DNA of 64,000 bases, taken from contig NC_044555.1 of NCBI RefSeq assembly GCF_007565055.1, positions 34,028,180 through 34,092,179 of the forward strand, read 5' to 3'. The position numbers and the translations under genes are program-made. The stretch is from Rhinopithecus roxellana (taxonomy: Eukaryota > Chordata > Mammalia > Primates > Cercopithecidae). Below the pieces are notes generated by a model. That model was not told the DNA's origin. It ran no database searches and worked only from the letters and a program-made list of their open reading frames with translations. Shown one piece after another: positions 34,018 through 45,548 of this stretch (position 1 is the stretch's first letter; the number at the start of each line of letters is the position of its first letter).

Positions 34018-34318
34018 CCAGGCGCGGTGGCTCACATCTGTAATCCCACCACTTTGGGAAGCCGAGGTGGGCAGATCACCTGAGGTCAGGAGTTCGAGGC
34101 CAGCCTGGCCAACGTGGCGAAACCCCGTCTCTACTAAACATACAAAAATTAGCCAGGTGTGGTGGTGCGCACCTGTAATTCCAGCTACTCGGGGGGCTGA
34201 GGCAGGAAAATCGCTTGAATCTGGGAGGCGGAGATTGCAGTTAATCCGGATCAGGCCACCTCACCACTCCAGCCTGGGCAACAGAGTGAGACTCCATCCA
34301 AAAAAAAAAAAAAAAAAG
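34018..34318 (+). mobile_element. Alu: Alu shared by both arms
   Basis: Sense Alu with characteristic private changes (gcagttaatccggatcaggc) also present in arm B at 52679-52979, so it predates the duplication or was copied by conversion. Confidence 0.95.
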
Positions 34319-34580
34319 AAGAAGAAAAGAAAGAAAATACTGGGAGTTAATGAGAATGTGGAGCAAAGGCATAATCACTTGAGAGAGTAGAATTTAGATA
34401 AGTATTTAGAAATTTTAAGTCAAATCAAAGATGCCAGTAATCTAAGTCCAAGGATTCCACTTTTAGGTGTATATGAGAACATTTTTCAATTGCCGGCCAT
34501 GACACTATAGTGGATATGTTGTGGAGTTACTTTAGTGGGTGTTAACTTTAGTGGGTGTGACGACATTAAACAAGTGAACT

Positions 34581-34880
34581 GGACCGGGCGCGGTGGCTCA
34601 TGCCTATAATTCCAGCACTTTGGGAGGCCGAGGCGGGTGGATTACGAGGTCGGGAGATCAAGACCATCCTGGCTAAAACAGTGAAACCCCATCTTTACTA
34701 AAGAATACAAAAAATTAGCCGGGCATAGTGGCGAGTGCCTATAGTCCCAGCTACTCGGGAGGCTGAGGCAGGAGAATGGCATGAACCCAGGAGGCGAAGG
34801 TTGCAGTGAGCCAAGATTGCGCCACTGCACTCCAGCCTGGGTGACAGAGCAAGACTCTCAAAAAAAAAAAAAAAAAAAAA
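34581..34880 (+). mobile_element. Alu: Alu shared by both arms, more mutated in A
   Basis: Sense Alu with duplication aagtgaact / aagtgaacc. It differs from the arm B copy at about 11 sites. At nearly all of them arm B keeps the Alu consensus base. Confidence 0.94.
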
Positions 34881-35236
34881 GTGAACCGGAAGAAAATAGA
34901 ATAGAAAATATCCGATTGCATTGCATGCAGTTAGGGTGAGTATTGTTTTATGAAAATGTCATTTCACTGGCATATACATGTGTGCTTATATGCATGCGGG
35001 CATACATGGTTGTGTTCTCCAGGGCACAACACAAAATACATTTCTTCCTGGGGTTTCTGTCAGAAAAGTTTACAAAACACTCTTCTAGGGACTCTCTGTC
35101 CCTGTGTTAGTTCTTTGAGATATTGCCAAACTGCTTTCCACAATGGCTGAACTCACTTACATTCCCACCAGCAGTGTATCAGTGGTCCCTTTTCTCTGTA
35201 AGCTCACCAGCATTTGATACTTTTTGACCTTTTATT

Positions 35237-35411
35237 TGATGCCTCAGTCTCCCTAGTAGCTGGGACTACAGGTGTGTGCCACCAGATACAGCTAATTTTT
35301 TGTATTTTTAGTAGAAACGGGGTTTCACCATGTTGGCCAGGCTGGGCTCGAACTCCTGACCTCAGGCCTCCCAAAGTGCTGGGATTACAGGCGTGAACCA
35401 CTGCACCTGGC
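35237..35411 (-). mobile_element. Alu: 3'-truncated Alu
   Basis: Only the 5' two-thirds of an Alu, without poly-T, yet tttgacctttta (35223-35234) and cttgacctttta (35412-35423) flank it. This suggests priming from an internal A-rich site rather than the tail. Confidence 0.85.
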
Positions 35412-36329
35412 CTTGACCTTTTAATAATAGCCATTCTGACTGGTGTGAGATGTTATGTCATTGTGGTTTTGATTTGCATCTCTCTAATGATCAGTGATGT
35501 TGAGCATTTTTTTCATATACTTGTTGGCCGCACGTAAATCTTCTCTCTAAAAGTGTTCACGTCCTTTGCACACTTTTTAATGAGGTTGTTTGCTTTTTGT
35601 GTGTAGATTTAAGTTCCTTACAGATGCTGGATACTAGACCTCTGTCCGAGGCATAGTTTCCAAATATTTTCTCCCATTCTGTAGGCTGTCTGTTTACTCT
35701 TTTGATAGTTTCTTTTACTGTGCAGAAGCTCTTTAGTTTATTTAGGTCCCTTTTGTTAATTTTTGTTTTCATTGCAATTGCTTTTGGTATCTTTGTCATG
35801 AAATCTTTGCCAGGTCCTATGTCCAGAATGGTATTGCCTAGATTGTCTTCCAGGGTTTTTATAGTTTTGGGTTTTACATTTAAGACTTTAATCCATCTTG
35901 AGTTGATTTTTATGTATGGTGTAAGGAAGGGGTCTAGTTTCAATCTTCTGCGTATGGTTAAACAGTTATCCCAGCATCATTTATTGAATAGGGAGTCATT
36001 TCTCTATTGCTTATTTTTGTCAACTTTGTGGGAGATCAGATAGTTGCAGGTGTGCAGCCTTATCTCTGGGCTCTCTATTCTCTTCCATTGATCTATGTGC
36101 CTGTTTTTGTACCGGTACCATGCTGTTTTGGCTACTGTAACCTTGTAGTATAGTTTGAAGTCAGGTAGCATGATGCCTCCAGCTTTGTTCTTTCTGCTTA
36201 ATATCGCCTTGGCTATGGCTGTGTTTTCATTCCATATAAGTTTTTAAATAATTTTTTCTAGTTATGTGTAGAATGTCATTGTTAGTTTGATAGGAATAGC
36301 ATTGAATCTTTAAATTGCTTTGGGAAATG

Positions 36330-36746
36330 TGTTAGGATGTTTCTTGCATTGCTATAAAGAAATACCTGAGACTTGGTGATTTATTAGAAAAAGTGTTTAA
36401 TTGACTCACAGTTTTGCAGTCTGTATAGGAGGCATAACTCTGGCATCTGCTTCTGGGGTGGCCTCTGGAAGTTTACAATCATGGTGAAAGATCAAACAAG
36501 AGCTTGCATGTCACATGGTGAAAGCAGAACCAAGAGAGGGGTAGGGAGGTGCCACACACTTTTAAATGATCAGATCTCGTGATAACTCACTCACTATCAC
36601 AAGGACAGCACCAAGGGGATGGTGCTAAACTATTCATGAGAAACCAGCTGCATGATTGAATCATCTCCCACAAGGCCCCACCTCCAATACTGGGGATTAA
36701 AATTCAGCATGAGATCTGGATGGGGACAAATATCCAGATTATATCA
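36330..36746 (-). mobile_element. MaLR solo LTR (MST/THE1-like)
   Basis: Minus-strand LTR with terminal TG..CA (tgatataatctggatatttg to gcaagaaacatcctaaca) and the family's gcccagtctcaggtatttc-like 3' part. Inserted in L1, which resumes on both sides. Confidence 0.85.
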
Positions 36747-37190
36747 GGCAGTATGGCCATTTAGCGATAGTGATTCTTCCTATCCATGAGCATGGGATGT
36801 TTTTCCATTTGTTTGTGTCATCTCTGATTTCTTTCAGCTGTGTTTTGTAATTCTTGTAGAGATCTTTCACTTTCCTGTTTAGCTGTATTCCCAGGTATTC
36901 TTTTTGTGGCTGTTGTGAATAGAGATTAGTTTCTTGATTTGGCTCTCAGCTTGGATGTTGTTGGTGTATAGAAATGTTACTGATTTTTGTACATTGATTT
37001 TGTATCCTGAAACTGATGACATTGTTTATCAGAATAAAGAGTTTTTGGGCAGAGACTATGGGGTTTTCTAGGCATAGAATCATATCTTTTGCAAACAGGG
37101 ACAGTTTGACCTTCTCTCTTCCTATTTGGATACCTTTTATTTCTTTTTCTTGCCTGATTGCTCTGGCTAGCACTTCCAGTGAAAATGCTT

Positions 37191-37835
37191 GAGTTTTAAT
37201 CCATATTTTGTGATGATGATTAAGGGAGTTCATTACTTTCTTCCTTGAAGTTAATTAGTGAGGTCGGATGCAAGCACCATGACCTATGGTGCTTGAATCC
37301 TTCATGCTTTCTTCATATTGCCTGACAGAAGTTATGTGATCATTTAAAGCTTGTGTACCATGGACACTTTATTCCAGGTGCTCAGAAGCAAAAACTTAGT
37401 GATTTTATCTCTATACTCCTGTCATATGAATAGGAGCTTTACTCTCTCCTGTCCCAAATCAACTAGATGAGAAATCCCAAATTTCCCAGGGAGTCATTGC
37501 TTGAATCCTACTTCCTGATACCATTTTCTGTGTCACCCAGGATTGTTGAATATGAACAACATAAGCTGACTCTGGGCAACTCAAGCAAAAGGGAGTTTAT
37601 TTAAAGTATGTGTTGGTACTGGGTGGGGGTGTGTGTGTCTTAAGGAATCAACAAGAGAAGAGTGGATTAGGCTTGGGAATGAGAAGAAACTAAGTGAAAT
37701 GAGGATAGAGGGAAGCAGTGACTTTGTAATTTCAGGAAAAGGCGAATGAATATACTGCTTTGGTGTTGATGAATCTTCAATCTTTCCTTTTCTCATTACC
37801 TCACTTGCTGGTCCATAAACCTGAGATTGAACATG
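37191..37835. other. No assignable feature
   Basis: Mixed composition with a short (GT) patch near 37628. It is possibly LTR or ERV-related toward its 3' end, where an ERV1 fragment begins, but nothing specific is recognised. Confidence 0.4.
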
Positions 37836-38150
37836 TAATTTGACCAGTAGGAAATAGATGACTGCAGTATTACAGTCTCACTTAGGGGTGGTTCTGAAAG
37901 CCACTTGAGAAGGGAATTCCTTTCAAGGGGCAAAACTTCAGCTATTATATCTGATTTTTAATTTTGCCTAGAAGGTGAGATGGTCACAGGTAAGATCCGT
38001 ACTGAGTAAAGATTAGCACTAATTGTTTGGTCAGTTGGTCAAGGACATGGAAGGATCAAGGTTGCAGGATTTAAGACAAGGAGAGCCGGGAAAGTGATAT
38101 GTGAAAGTGCATGTAGAAAATGTCACAGAGTGTCTACATTCTTCAATTTC
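37836..38150 (+). mobile_element. ERV1 pol fragment (RNase H region), degenerate
   Basis: Plus-strand sequence (ttgagaagggaattcctttc, ggtcaaggacatggaaggat) resembles the RNase H region of the same ERV1 group as 29200-32140. Frames are broken; assignment is by resemblance only. Confidence 0.45.
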
Positions 38151-38560
38151 TGTCATAGCAAATTGTGTATATGTGATTAAGTTCTGTGTTCATGAGATCA
38201 AGAAGGATATAGAACTTCTGGGAAGTGATTTTAAAGGGAGGCCCCACACAGTTCTACCCTTCCTCATTCCTGCTAGTTAAATGTTGGTGAGATGGTTAGA
38301 GTTCCAAGCGCCATCTTAAGCATGAGGAAGAGAGCCACATTGTAGGGATGGCAGAGCCAAGAGCCAGAGAGAAGCTGGTCCCTGATGGGTTCACGGAACC
38401 CCAACCCCATCCTGGACTGATTACCTCCAGATTTATTTTACGTCAGATGGGAGTCAGCTTCTGTTTTCTTAAACAAGTGTGTGTGTGCTGTGTGTGTGTG
38501 TGTGTGTGTGTGTTTCATGCACCTGAACCTGATCCTAACTGATATGTCAGAAAAAATTCA
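38151..38560. other. Unassigned repeat-like DNA with (TG)n
   Basis: Ends in cacctgaacctgatcctaac, a 3' end seen in several old interspersed repeats. Holds a (TG) microsatellite at about 38477-38513, interrupted once by c. Confidence 0.5.
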
Positions 38561-38727
38561 GAGGCAGAAATGAAATGAATCACCTGAGGGCTGGGCATAG
38601 TGTGGAAATGGAGTATGGGAAGCTCCCGAGGAATTGAGGTGATGGATATTGGTTCTGTCAGGTGTGACCAGGGGCCCAAATGCACCTCTAGGCCATGGTT
38701 TCAGATGATTAAATAGACAGCAGGCAC

Positions 38728-39035
38728 TCTCTTCTCTCTCTCTCTCTTTTTTTTTTTTTTTGAGACAGTCTCGCTCTGTTGCCCATGCTGGAGTACAATG
38801 GCACGATCTCGGCTCACTGCAACCTCCACCTCCCGGGTTCAAGCAATTCTCCTGCCTCAGCCTCCCAAGTAGCTGGGACTATAGGCACGTGCCACTACGC
38901 CTGGCTAATTTTTGTATTTTTAGTAGAGATGGGTTTTGCCATGTTGGCCAGGCTGGTCTCGAACTCCTGACCTTAGGTAATCTGCCCATCTGGGACTCCC
39001 AAAGTGCTGAGATTACAGGCGTGAGCCACCAGGGG
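38728..39035 (-). mobile_element. Alu: Alu with (CT)n tail region
   Basis: (CT)n plus T run, then a complete antisense Alu. The last bases read accaggggctgctgg rather than the usual 5' end, so the first Alu bases are altered or replaced. Confidence 0.93.
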
Positions 39036-39690
39036 CTGCTGGAACTCTTAAGGAAAAAAAAAAAGAGGTTTATTGCCTCACTGAATCCAAGGAACTCTTA
39101 AATCTGTAAACAATCAAATTATAGGAAATGCAAAGATGCTGGGGGATCTCAAGAACAATAGAACCAGAGATTAAAATGCTGTGAGGACTCAAAGTTCTTG
39201 GGGTCAAGCAACAAAACCTTATGCTAGCTAATTAGAATACAAAAGGAATTTATTGCAAGAATACTATAATTTACAGATCCAGCTTCTGACTTTTAGTAGT
39301 ATGAAGAAATAATAGCAAAAGACTCCTAGATTCCAGATACTTTATGCATGTAAGTGGTTTCTTGAATGGAATGAACTCAATGGGGACACAGTGGGAAATC
39401 CTCTTACATTTTTCTCACTTTTGCCTTTAAATACATTCTACAATATATACTTCTCCACCTCTTAGCAGCATCTCATGTTGATACCACAATTTCCCATCAC
39501 TTTCATAAAAAATAACAGTCTCATTTTCAGATACAGTATTTGAAAAATCCACACAAACTACTCAGAATTTTTTTTAAAGTGTAGTCCATTCTAAGCAAAG
39601 GCTTCAACTTCTCATCAATTTAAATCATCTTCTTTTCCATCATTCAGTTCAGGCTGAAGGTCCCTAGCTCCAGGACTTGCAGAGGATGCG
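39036..39690. other. Unassigned DNA with a short direct repeat
   Basis: ggaactcttaa occurs at 39039-39049 and 39091-39101, either side of an 11-A run and 30 bp of sequence, like a small insertion with target duplication. The rest shows no recognised family. Confidence 0.45.
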
Positions 39691-39692
39691 GT

Positions 39693-39991
39693 CTGTTTAT
39701 TTATTTATTTATTTATTTTGGGCGGGGACAGAGTTTCACTCTTGTCACCCATGCTGGAGTGCAATGGCATGATCACGGTGCCTCCCGGATTCAATAGATT
39801 CTCCTGCCTCAGCCTCCCGAGTCGCTGGAATTACAGGCAGCTGCCACTACGCCCAGCTAATTTTTGTGTTTTTAATAGAGATGGGGTTTCACCACGTTGG
39901 CCAGGCTGGTCTCGAACTCCGACCTCAGGTGATCCACCCGCCTCTGCTTCCCAAAGTGCTGAGATTACAGGCCTAAGCCACTGCCCCTGGC
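39693..39991 (-). mobile_element. Alu: Alu with (TTTA)n tail
   Basis: (TTTA)n at 39693-39717 then antisense Alu with a deletion of about 15 bp near gatcacggtgcctcccgg. Flanks gcggtctgttt / gatcggtccttt. Confidence 0.92.
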
Positions 39992-40289
39992 TGATCGGTC
40001 CTTTAACACCTTCACTCTCTCCCCTCAAACCCCACTGTCTCTTCCAGAAGTAGGGGCGAGGGGAATTATTAGCGGAAAAGGGGGAAATTAACTATGTCTA
40101 TTTATTCTGAATATTAGCACCCTGGGCTGCAGCAGGAGTCCAGATGCTGGCTCCTTCTCACAGGCTGCATTTTTCGTACCTCAGAATCACTCCGTGGGGA
40201 CCTCTGCACTGCCACATTCCCCCAAGCAGGTGATACTGAGGACTGAGTTCTGATTTTTTGTCTTGCCCAAATTTTTATCTAAGGGGTCT

Positions 40290-41005
40290 GGGAGTCATGC
40301 CCTACAAACCATAAATTCTCATCAGATGGATTTTATTTGACCCTATATATTGTGACTTACTTTTCAGTCTGACTCTGGCATAACATTATGAGACAAAGAA
40401 AAAAATATTTAACCCCAAAAATATATTTCCTTGCCATACTTTGAAATTGCCCTGCAAAGTCTCTTGTGGGAAAAAACCCACATTCTATAGAGAATCGCCT
40501 TCCCCCTTTGTTTTCCTTTTTTTTCTTCCCAGATCCAGGAGATAATCAACTAAGAGCCCGGCACCCTTTTAATCCAATAAAAAAACAATTTACAACCGGC
40601 TCTCTTTAAAGTCTGCTATCTAAGAGCTTCCTCTGCACAATAAAACTTGGTCTCCATAATCCTTTATCTTTAACCTGAACATTCCTTTCTATGGATCCCC
40701 GATCTTTAAACAAACTCAACCAATTGTCAACCAGAAAATGTTTAAATTTACCTATAGCCTGGAAGCCCCCGCTTTGAGTTGTCCTGCCTTTCTAAAGCAA
40801 ACCAATGCATTTCTTAAATGTATTTGATGTCTCATGCCTCCCTAAAATATATAAAACCAAGCTGTACCCCAACCACCTTGGGCGCATGTTCTCAGGGCCT
40901 CCTGAGGGCTGCGTCATGGGCTATGGTCACTCATATTTGGCTCAGAATAAATCTCTTCAAATATTTTACAGAGTTTGACTCTTTACGTCAACAATACTCT
41001 CTCCA
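40290..41005 (+). mobile_element. Solo LTR, ERV1 type
   Basis: Plus-strand LTR with an intact TATAAAA at 40850-40856 and AATAAA at 40946-40951, spaced 90 bp apart as expected for the R region. A related LTR is at 20691-21131. 39992-40289 upstream shows nothing I can name. Left boundary uncertain; subfamily not assigned. Confidence 0.72.
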
Positions 41006-41451
41006 ACTGTTCTCTCCTCTCCCCACCCATCTTCTTGTTCCTGCTCCCCTTGCAATTCACTGCCTCTTTCTTCTGATTCTCCATCACTCTGGCAGGCCAT
41101 CTTTTTGGATGAGATCCTTTCCAGAGGACTGCATGCTGAGCTACCTCCTAGATAGCCAGGTTTCCCAGGCAATTCTTCATGCAGGCCCTAGTCTCCGTCT
41201 TTACATACACCCCCAAATCCTGAGATCACATGTCAAGAATTGTCTCATGTTTGGCTCTGGAAGAAACATGCCACAGATTTCCATGTTTCTGTAGCTCAGG
41301 GAGAGCCCTGTCCATTATTCTTTCTGATCAACAACCCCAAACTGTGAGCATTTCTCTTGGGGTGGCCCACACTAGGTTTAGGTTGGGAAGGCCAAAGTGC
41401 TCACTGTGCCTACAAACTCCCTTCATGTAATTTTCTCTCAAGGAATCTGCA

Positions 41452-41460
<9 letters not shown>
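41006..41460. other. No assignable feature
   Basis: C/T-rich, no recognised repeat. Carries the left target duplication (ctgcagttttctttt) of the following Alu pair. Confidence 0.5.
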
Positions 41461-41466
<6 letters not shown>

Positions 41467-41506
<40 letters not shown>

Positions 41507-41787
41507 AGACGGAGTCTCGCTCTGTCGCCCGGGCTGGAGTGCAGTGGCCGGATCTCAGCTCACTGCAAGCTCCGCCTCCCGGGTTTACGCCATTCTCCTG
41601 CCTCAGCCTCCCGAGTAGCTGGGACTACAGGCGCCCGCCACCTCACCCGGCTAGTTTTTTGTATTTTTTAGTAGAGACGGGGTTTCACCATGTTAGCCAG
41701 GATGGTCTCGATCTTCTGACCTCGTGATCCGCCCGTCTCGGCCTCCCAAAGCGCTGGGATTACAGGCTTGAGCCACCGCGCCCGGCC
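41467..41787 (-). mobile_element. Alu: Young Alu, AluYRa-like, long T run
   Basis: Uninterrupted T run of about 39 (41467-41505) then a near-consensus monkey AluY. It lies in the tail of the next Alu. Confidence 0.96.
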
Positions 41788-41798
41788 TTCTTTCTTTC

Positions 41799-42095
41799 TT
41801 TTTTTTTTTTTTGGACAGAGTTTTGCTCTTGTTGCCCAGGCTGGAGTGCAGTGGTGCAATCTCGGCTCACTGCAACCTTCACCTCCCGGGTTCAAGTGAT
41901 TCTCCTGCTTCAGCCTCCCAAGTAGCTGGGATTATAGGCATGTGCCAAGACGCCCAGTTAAATTTTTGTATTTTCAGTAGAGGTGGGTTTCACCATGTTT
42001 GGCCAGGCTGGTCTCGAACTCCTGACCTCAGGTGATCCACCCGCCTCAGCCTCCCAAAGTGCTGGGATTACAGGTTTCAGCCACCGCGCCCAGCC
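41799..42095 (-). mobile_element. Alu: Alu (AluS-like)
   Basis: Complete antisense Alu. Its right flank tacagttttctctt pairs with the sequence before the younger Alu. Confidence 0.94.
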
Positions 42096-42119
42096 TACAG
42101 TTTTCTCTTATATACACAA

Positions 42120-42510
42120 TCTCTGTTGCCTCCTCTCCTAACAATCTCTCCCCGACACTCTCCTGGCTCCTGACAGACTAGCCTCCTTGCTGGTTCTTGA
42201 ACAGGATAGGTATGCTACTGCCTCAGACGCTTTGCGTCCGTCCATAGTTCCCTGTTCCTGGAATGCTCTTGCCCCTCTTATCTGCCTGACTCGTTCCCTC
42301 AGCTCCCTCTGTTTATTCAGATGTCACCTTCTCAGTGAGGCATGCCCTCCCCACCCTATTTAATGTTGCAATCCGGGCATGCCAGTGTGCCTGATTGCCT
42401 TTCCCAGCTTTATTTTTTCCATAGCACTGACCACCATAGACTTTTCACACATTTTACCAATTTCTTTGCTTTGTTGTCCGTGTCCTCCACTAAAATATGA
42501 ACAAAAGTGT
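42120..42510 (+). mobile_element. L2: L2 LINE 3' region
   Basis: Sense L2: tgttcctggaatgctcttgc, gatgtcaccttctcagtgag, ccctccccaccctatttaat, matching the conserved 3' end. Confidence 0.88.
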
Positions 42511-42654
42511 ATCTGGCAGCTCCTCTTTAGAATATGGAAGTTTTGTCATGCTTGTTTCAGACACGAGCCTTTAGCAAAAATTTGAAGACACTAGGAAAAG
42601 CATATCACATGCAGACATACACACACCCCTCCTGAATTTAGAAAACCAATGATG

Positions 42655-42768
42655 TAAGAGTAGTATTATTGTCCTCTTTTATTATGAGACAAGCAACGTC
42701 CAGAAAGTTCGAACAATTATCCCACAGTCACACATTAAGTTATTGCCACTAGGACTTAAATCCATCCC
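42655..42768 (-). mobile_element. MIR: MIR fragment
   Basis: Antisense MIR: attattgtcctcttttatta then cccacagtcacacattaagt and gacttaaatccatccc, equivalent to the MIR core. Confidence 0.72.
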
Positions 42769-42800
42769 TTCTTTCTTTCTTTATTTTATTTATTTATTTA

Positions 42801-43095
42801 TTTTTTTTGAGACGGAGTCTCGCTCTGTCACCCAGGCTGGAGTGCTGTAGCCGGATCTCAGCTCACTGCAAGCTCCGCCTCCCGGGTTCACACCATTCTC
42901 CTGCCTCAGCCTCCCGGGTAGCTGGGACTACAGGCGCCGCCACCTCTCCTGGCTAGTTTTTTGTAGTATTTTTTTTTTAGTAGAGATGGGGTTTCACCGT
43001 GTTAGCCAGGATGGTCTCGATCTCCTGACCTCGTGATCCGCCCGTCTCGGCCTCCCAAAGTGCTGGGATTACAGACTTGAGCCACCGCGCCCGGC
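42801..43095 (-). mobile_element. Alu: Young Alu, AluYRa-like
   Basis: Preceded by (TTTA)n; near-consensus apart from a one-base loss in ggcgccgcc. Duplication cttctttctttattt at 42771 and 43096. Confidence 0.96.
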
Positions 43096-43109
43096 TTCTT
43101 TCTTTATTT

Positions 43110-44435
43110 TTAAGCCACTTTACTGAGGTATGATTAACATGTAAAAAGCTGTGCATATTTAACGTACACAACTCGATGATTTTGGGTATAAGTATATCAT
43201 CTGTGAAACTGTCACCACCATCAAGGTCATAGACATGTCCACCACCTCCCAAAATTTCCTCCTGCCCCCTTCACTATTATAATTGTTTCTTGTGGAGAGA
43301 ACACTTAACATAAGAACTATTCTCTTAGCAAATTTTAAGTATACAATACAGTATTGTTAGCTATAAGAACTATGCTGTATAGTAGATCTCCAGGACTTAT
43401 TTACCTTGTGTAACTGAAACTTTGTACCCTTTGACCATCATCTTTTTATTTACCCCCACCTTCCCCAACCAGCCCTGGACAACCACCATTGTACTCTCTG
43501 CTTCTATGAGTTTGACTATTTTAGATTCCACATAAAAGTGTGGAACACGCCGGGCGTGGTGGCTCACGCCTCTAATCCCAGCACTTTGGGAGGCCGAGGC
43601 GGGCGTATCACGAGGTCAGGAGATCGAGACCATCCTGGCTAACACGGTGAAACCCCGTCTCTACTAAAAATACAAAAAAAAATTAGCCGGGTGTGGTGGT
43701 GAGCGCCTGTAGTCCCAGCTACTCGGGAGGCTGAGGCAGGAGAATGGCGTGAACCTGGGAGGCGGAGGTTGCAGTGAGCCAAGATCACGCCACTGTACTC
43801 CAGCCTGGGTGACAGAGCGAGATTCCGTCTCAAAAAAAAAGGTGTGGAACACTTATAGACAAAAATACAGTATTTTTCTTTCTGTGCCTGGCTTATTTCA
43901 CTTAGCATAATGTCCTCCATGTCCATCCATGTTGTTGCAAATGTCAGGATTGCCTTCATTTTAAAGATTGAATGATATTTCATTGTGAGTATATACCACA
44001 TTTTCTTTATGTATTCATCTGTCAATGGACATTGAGGTTGTTTTCATATCTCGGCTGTTGTGAATAGTGCTGCAATGAACACGAGAGTGCAGGTATCTCT
44101 TTACGATCCTGATTTCAATCCCTTTGGATAAATACCCAGAAGTGGGATTGCTGGATCCTATGGTAGTTTTATTTTCAATTTTTTGAGAAACTTCCATACT
44201 GATATTCATAATGGTCGCACCAATTTACATTCCCACCACCAGTGTATCCAGATTCCCTTTTCTCTATATCCTCACCAACACTTGTTATCTTTTGTTTTTT
44301 CACTAATAGCCATCCTAACAGGTATGAGGTGATATCCCATTGTGGTTTTGATTTGCATTTTCCCGATTAGTAAATGTTGAGCACTTTTTCATATTTCTGT
44401 CAGCCATTTGTATATCTTCTTTTGAGAAATGTTCA
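43110..44435 (-). mobile_element. L1: Old L1 (L1MB/MC-like) 3' part
   Basis: Antisense 3' UTR (taagccactttactgaggta) through late ORF2 (attgctggatcctatgg, gtgatatcccattgtggttt). One Alu inserted. Confidence 0.87.
43549..43840 (+). mobile_element. Alu: Alu (AluY-like)
   Basis: Sense Alu with duplication gtgtggaacac at 43538-43548 and 43842-43852. Few differences from consensus. Confidence 0.96.
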
Positions 44436-44514
44436 ACAAAAAAAATGTGTTAATACTTAACTATTTGTTAAGACTTATATGATCTCTCCTGGAAACATGT
44501 TCCACACACTCTTG

Positions 44515-45084
44515 ATAAGTACATTTGGCCCCATACCTGTGGGTTCCCCATCTGTGTATTCAACTAACCATGGACTGAAAATATTTGAAAACAAATGGGT
44601 GCTTTTGTCCATATTGAACATATACAGACTTTTTTCCTTGCTGTTATTCCCTAAACGATATAGTATAACAACTATTTACATAGCATTTCCATCGTATTAG
44701 GTATTATAAGTTATCTTATAATATAACTAAATATATAATATAAATAAATATCTTTTTATTTTTTGAGATGGAGTCTCTCTGTCACCAGGCTGGAGTGCTG
44801 TGGCTTGATCTCAGCTCACTGCAACCTCTGCCTCCCGGATTCAAGTGATTTTTCTGCCTCAGCCTCCTGAGTAGCTGGGATTACAGGCGCCCACCACCAT
44901 GCCTGGCTAATTTTTGTATTTTTTAGTAGAGATGGGGTTTCACTACGTTGGCCAGGCTGGTCTCGAACTCCTGACCTCGTGATCCATCCACCTCCATCTC
45001 CTAAAGTGCTGGGATTACAGGCCTGAGCCACCGCTCCCGGCCTTTATAAGTAATCTTGATTTGATTTGAAGTATATGGGAGGTT
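44515..45084 (-). mobile_element. MER2: MER2 (Tigger-derived DNA transposon), interrupted
   Basis: Non-autonomous TcMar element: ctgtgggttccccatctgtg, then gaaaatatttgaaaacaaat and tgttattccctaaacgatat, continuing after an Alu as gaagtatatgggaggtt, where a second Alu begins. The far end is lost. Confidence 0.8.
44755..45042 (-). mobile_element. Alu: Alu in MER2
   Basis: Antisense Alu after an AT-rich stretch (taatataactaaatatataa) not in other MER2 copies. tataagttatctt / tataagtaatctt recur on the two sides. Confidence 0.93.
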
Positions 45085-45383
45085 GGCTGGGCACAGTGGC
45101 TCACGCCTGTAATCCCAGGACTTTGGGAGGCCAAGACGGGCGGATCACAAGGTCAGGAGATTGAGACCATCCTGGCTAACCCGGTGAAACTCTGTCTCTA
45201 CTAAAAAATACAAAGAAAAAACTAGCCGAGCAAGGTGGCAGGCGCCTGTAATCCCAGCTACTCGGGAGGCTGAGGCAGGAGAATGGCATAAACCCGGGAG
45301 GCGGAGCTTGCAGTGAGCTGAGATCCAGCCACTGCACTCCAGCCTGGGCAACAGAGCGAGACTCTGTCTCAAAAAAAAAAAAA
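45085..45383 (+). mobile_element. Alu: Alu, AluYRa-like
   Basis: Sense Alu with monkey variants in the right arm (aaactagccgagcaaggtgg, gcggagcttgcagtgagctg). Confidence 0.94.
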
Positions 45384-45548
45384 GTGTACAAAGGACATGA
45401 ACAGACACTTTTAGAAAGAAGACTTACATGTGGCCAACAAGTATATGAAAAAATGCTCAACATCACTGATCATTAGAGAAATGCAAATCAAAACCACAAT
45501 GACAAATCATCTCACACCAGTCAGAATGGCTATTATTAAAAGGTCAAA

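Larger units (their letters stand above)
32107..35093 (+). repeat. Inverted duplication, arm A
   Basis: Reverse complement of 51870-54575. Contents in order: a short ERV stub, about 200 bp of unassigned sequence, a private Alu, L2, unassigned DNA, two shared Alus and a 200-bp end. By eye, 33000-34560 matches arm B almost base for base (for example 34067-34390 is identical). 32680-33000 and 34330-34580 are about 98%, the Alu at 34581-34880 about 96%, the outer 32107-32345 about 85-90%, and the inner end 34967-35093 about 80-85%. Confidence 0.95.
35094..37190 (-). mobile_element. L1: L1 fragment with mutated RT site
   Basis: Antisense ORF2 late region and part of the RT domain. The RT motif reads FAKD at 37095-37084 instead of FADD, so a catalytic Asp is replaced by Lys. 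Interrupted by a partial Alu and an MST-type LTR; 5'-truncated at about 37190. It starts exactly where arm A ends. Confidence 0.87.

Noticed and set aside
40290..41005. LTR with intact TATA and polyA signal as a live gene promoter
   Set aside because: The elements are intact in sequence, but no downstream exon or open frame is visible, so I list only the LTR.
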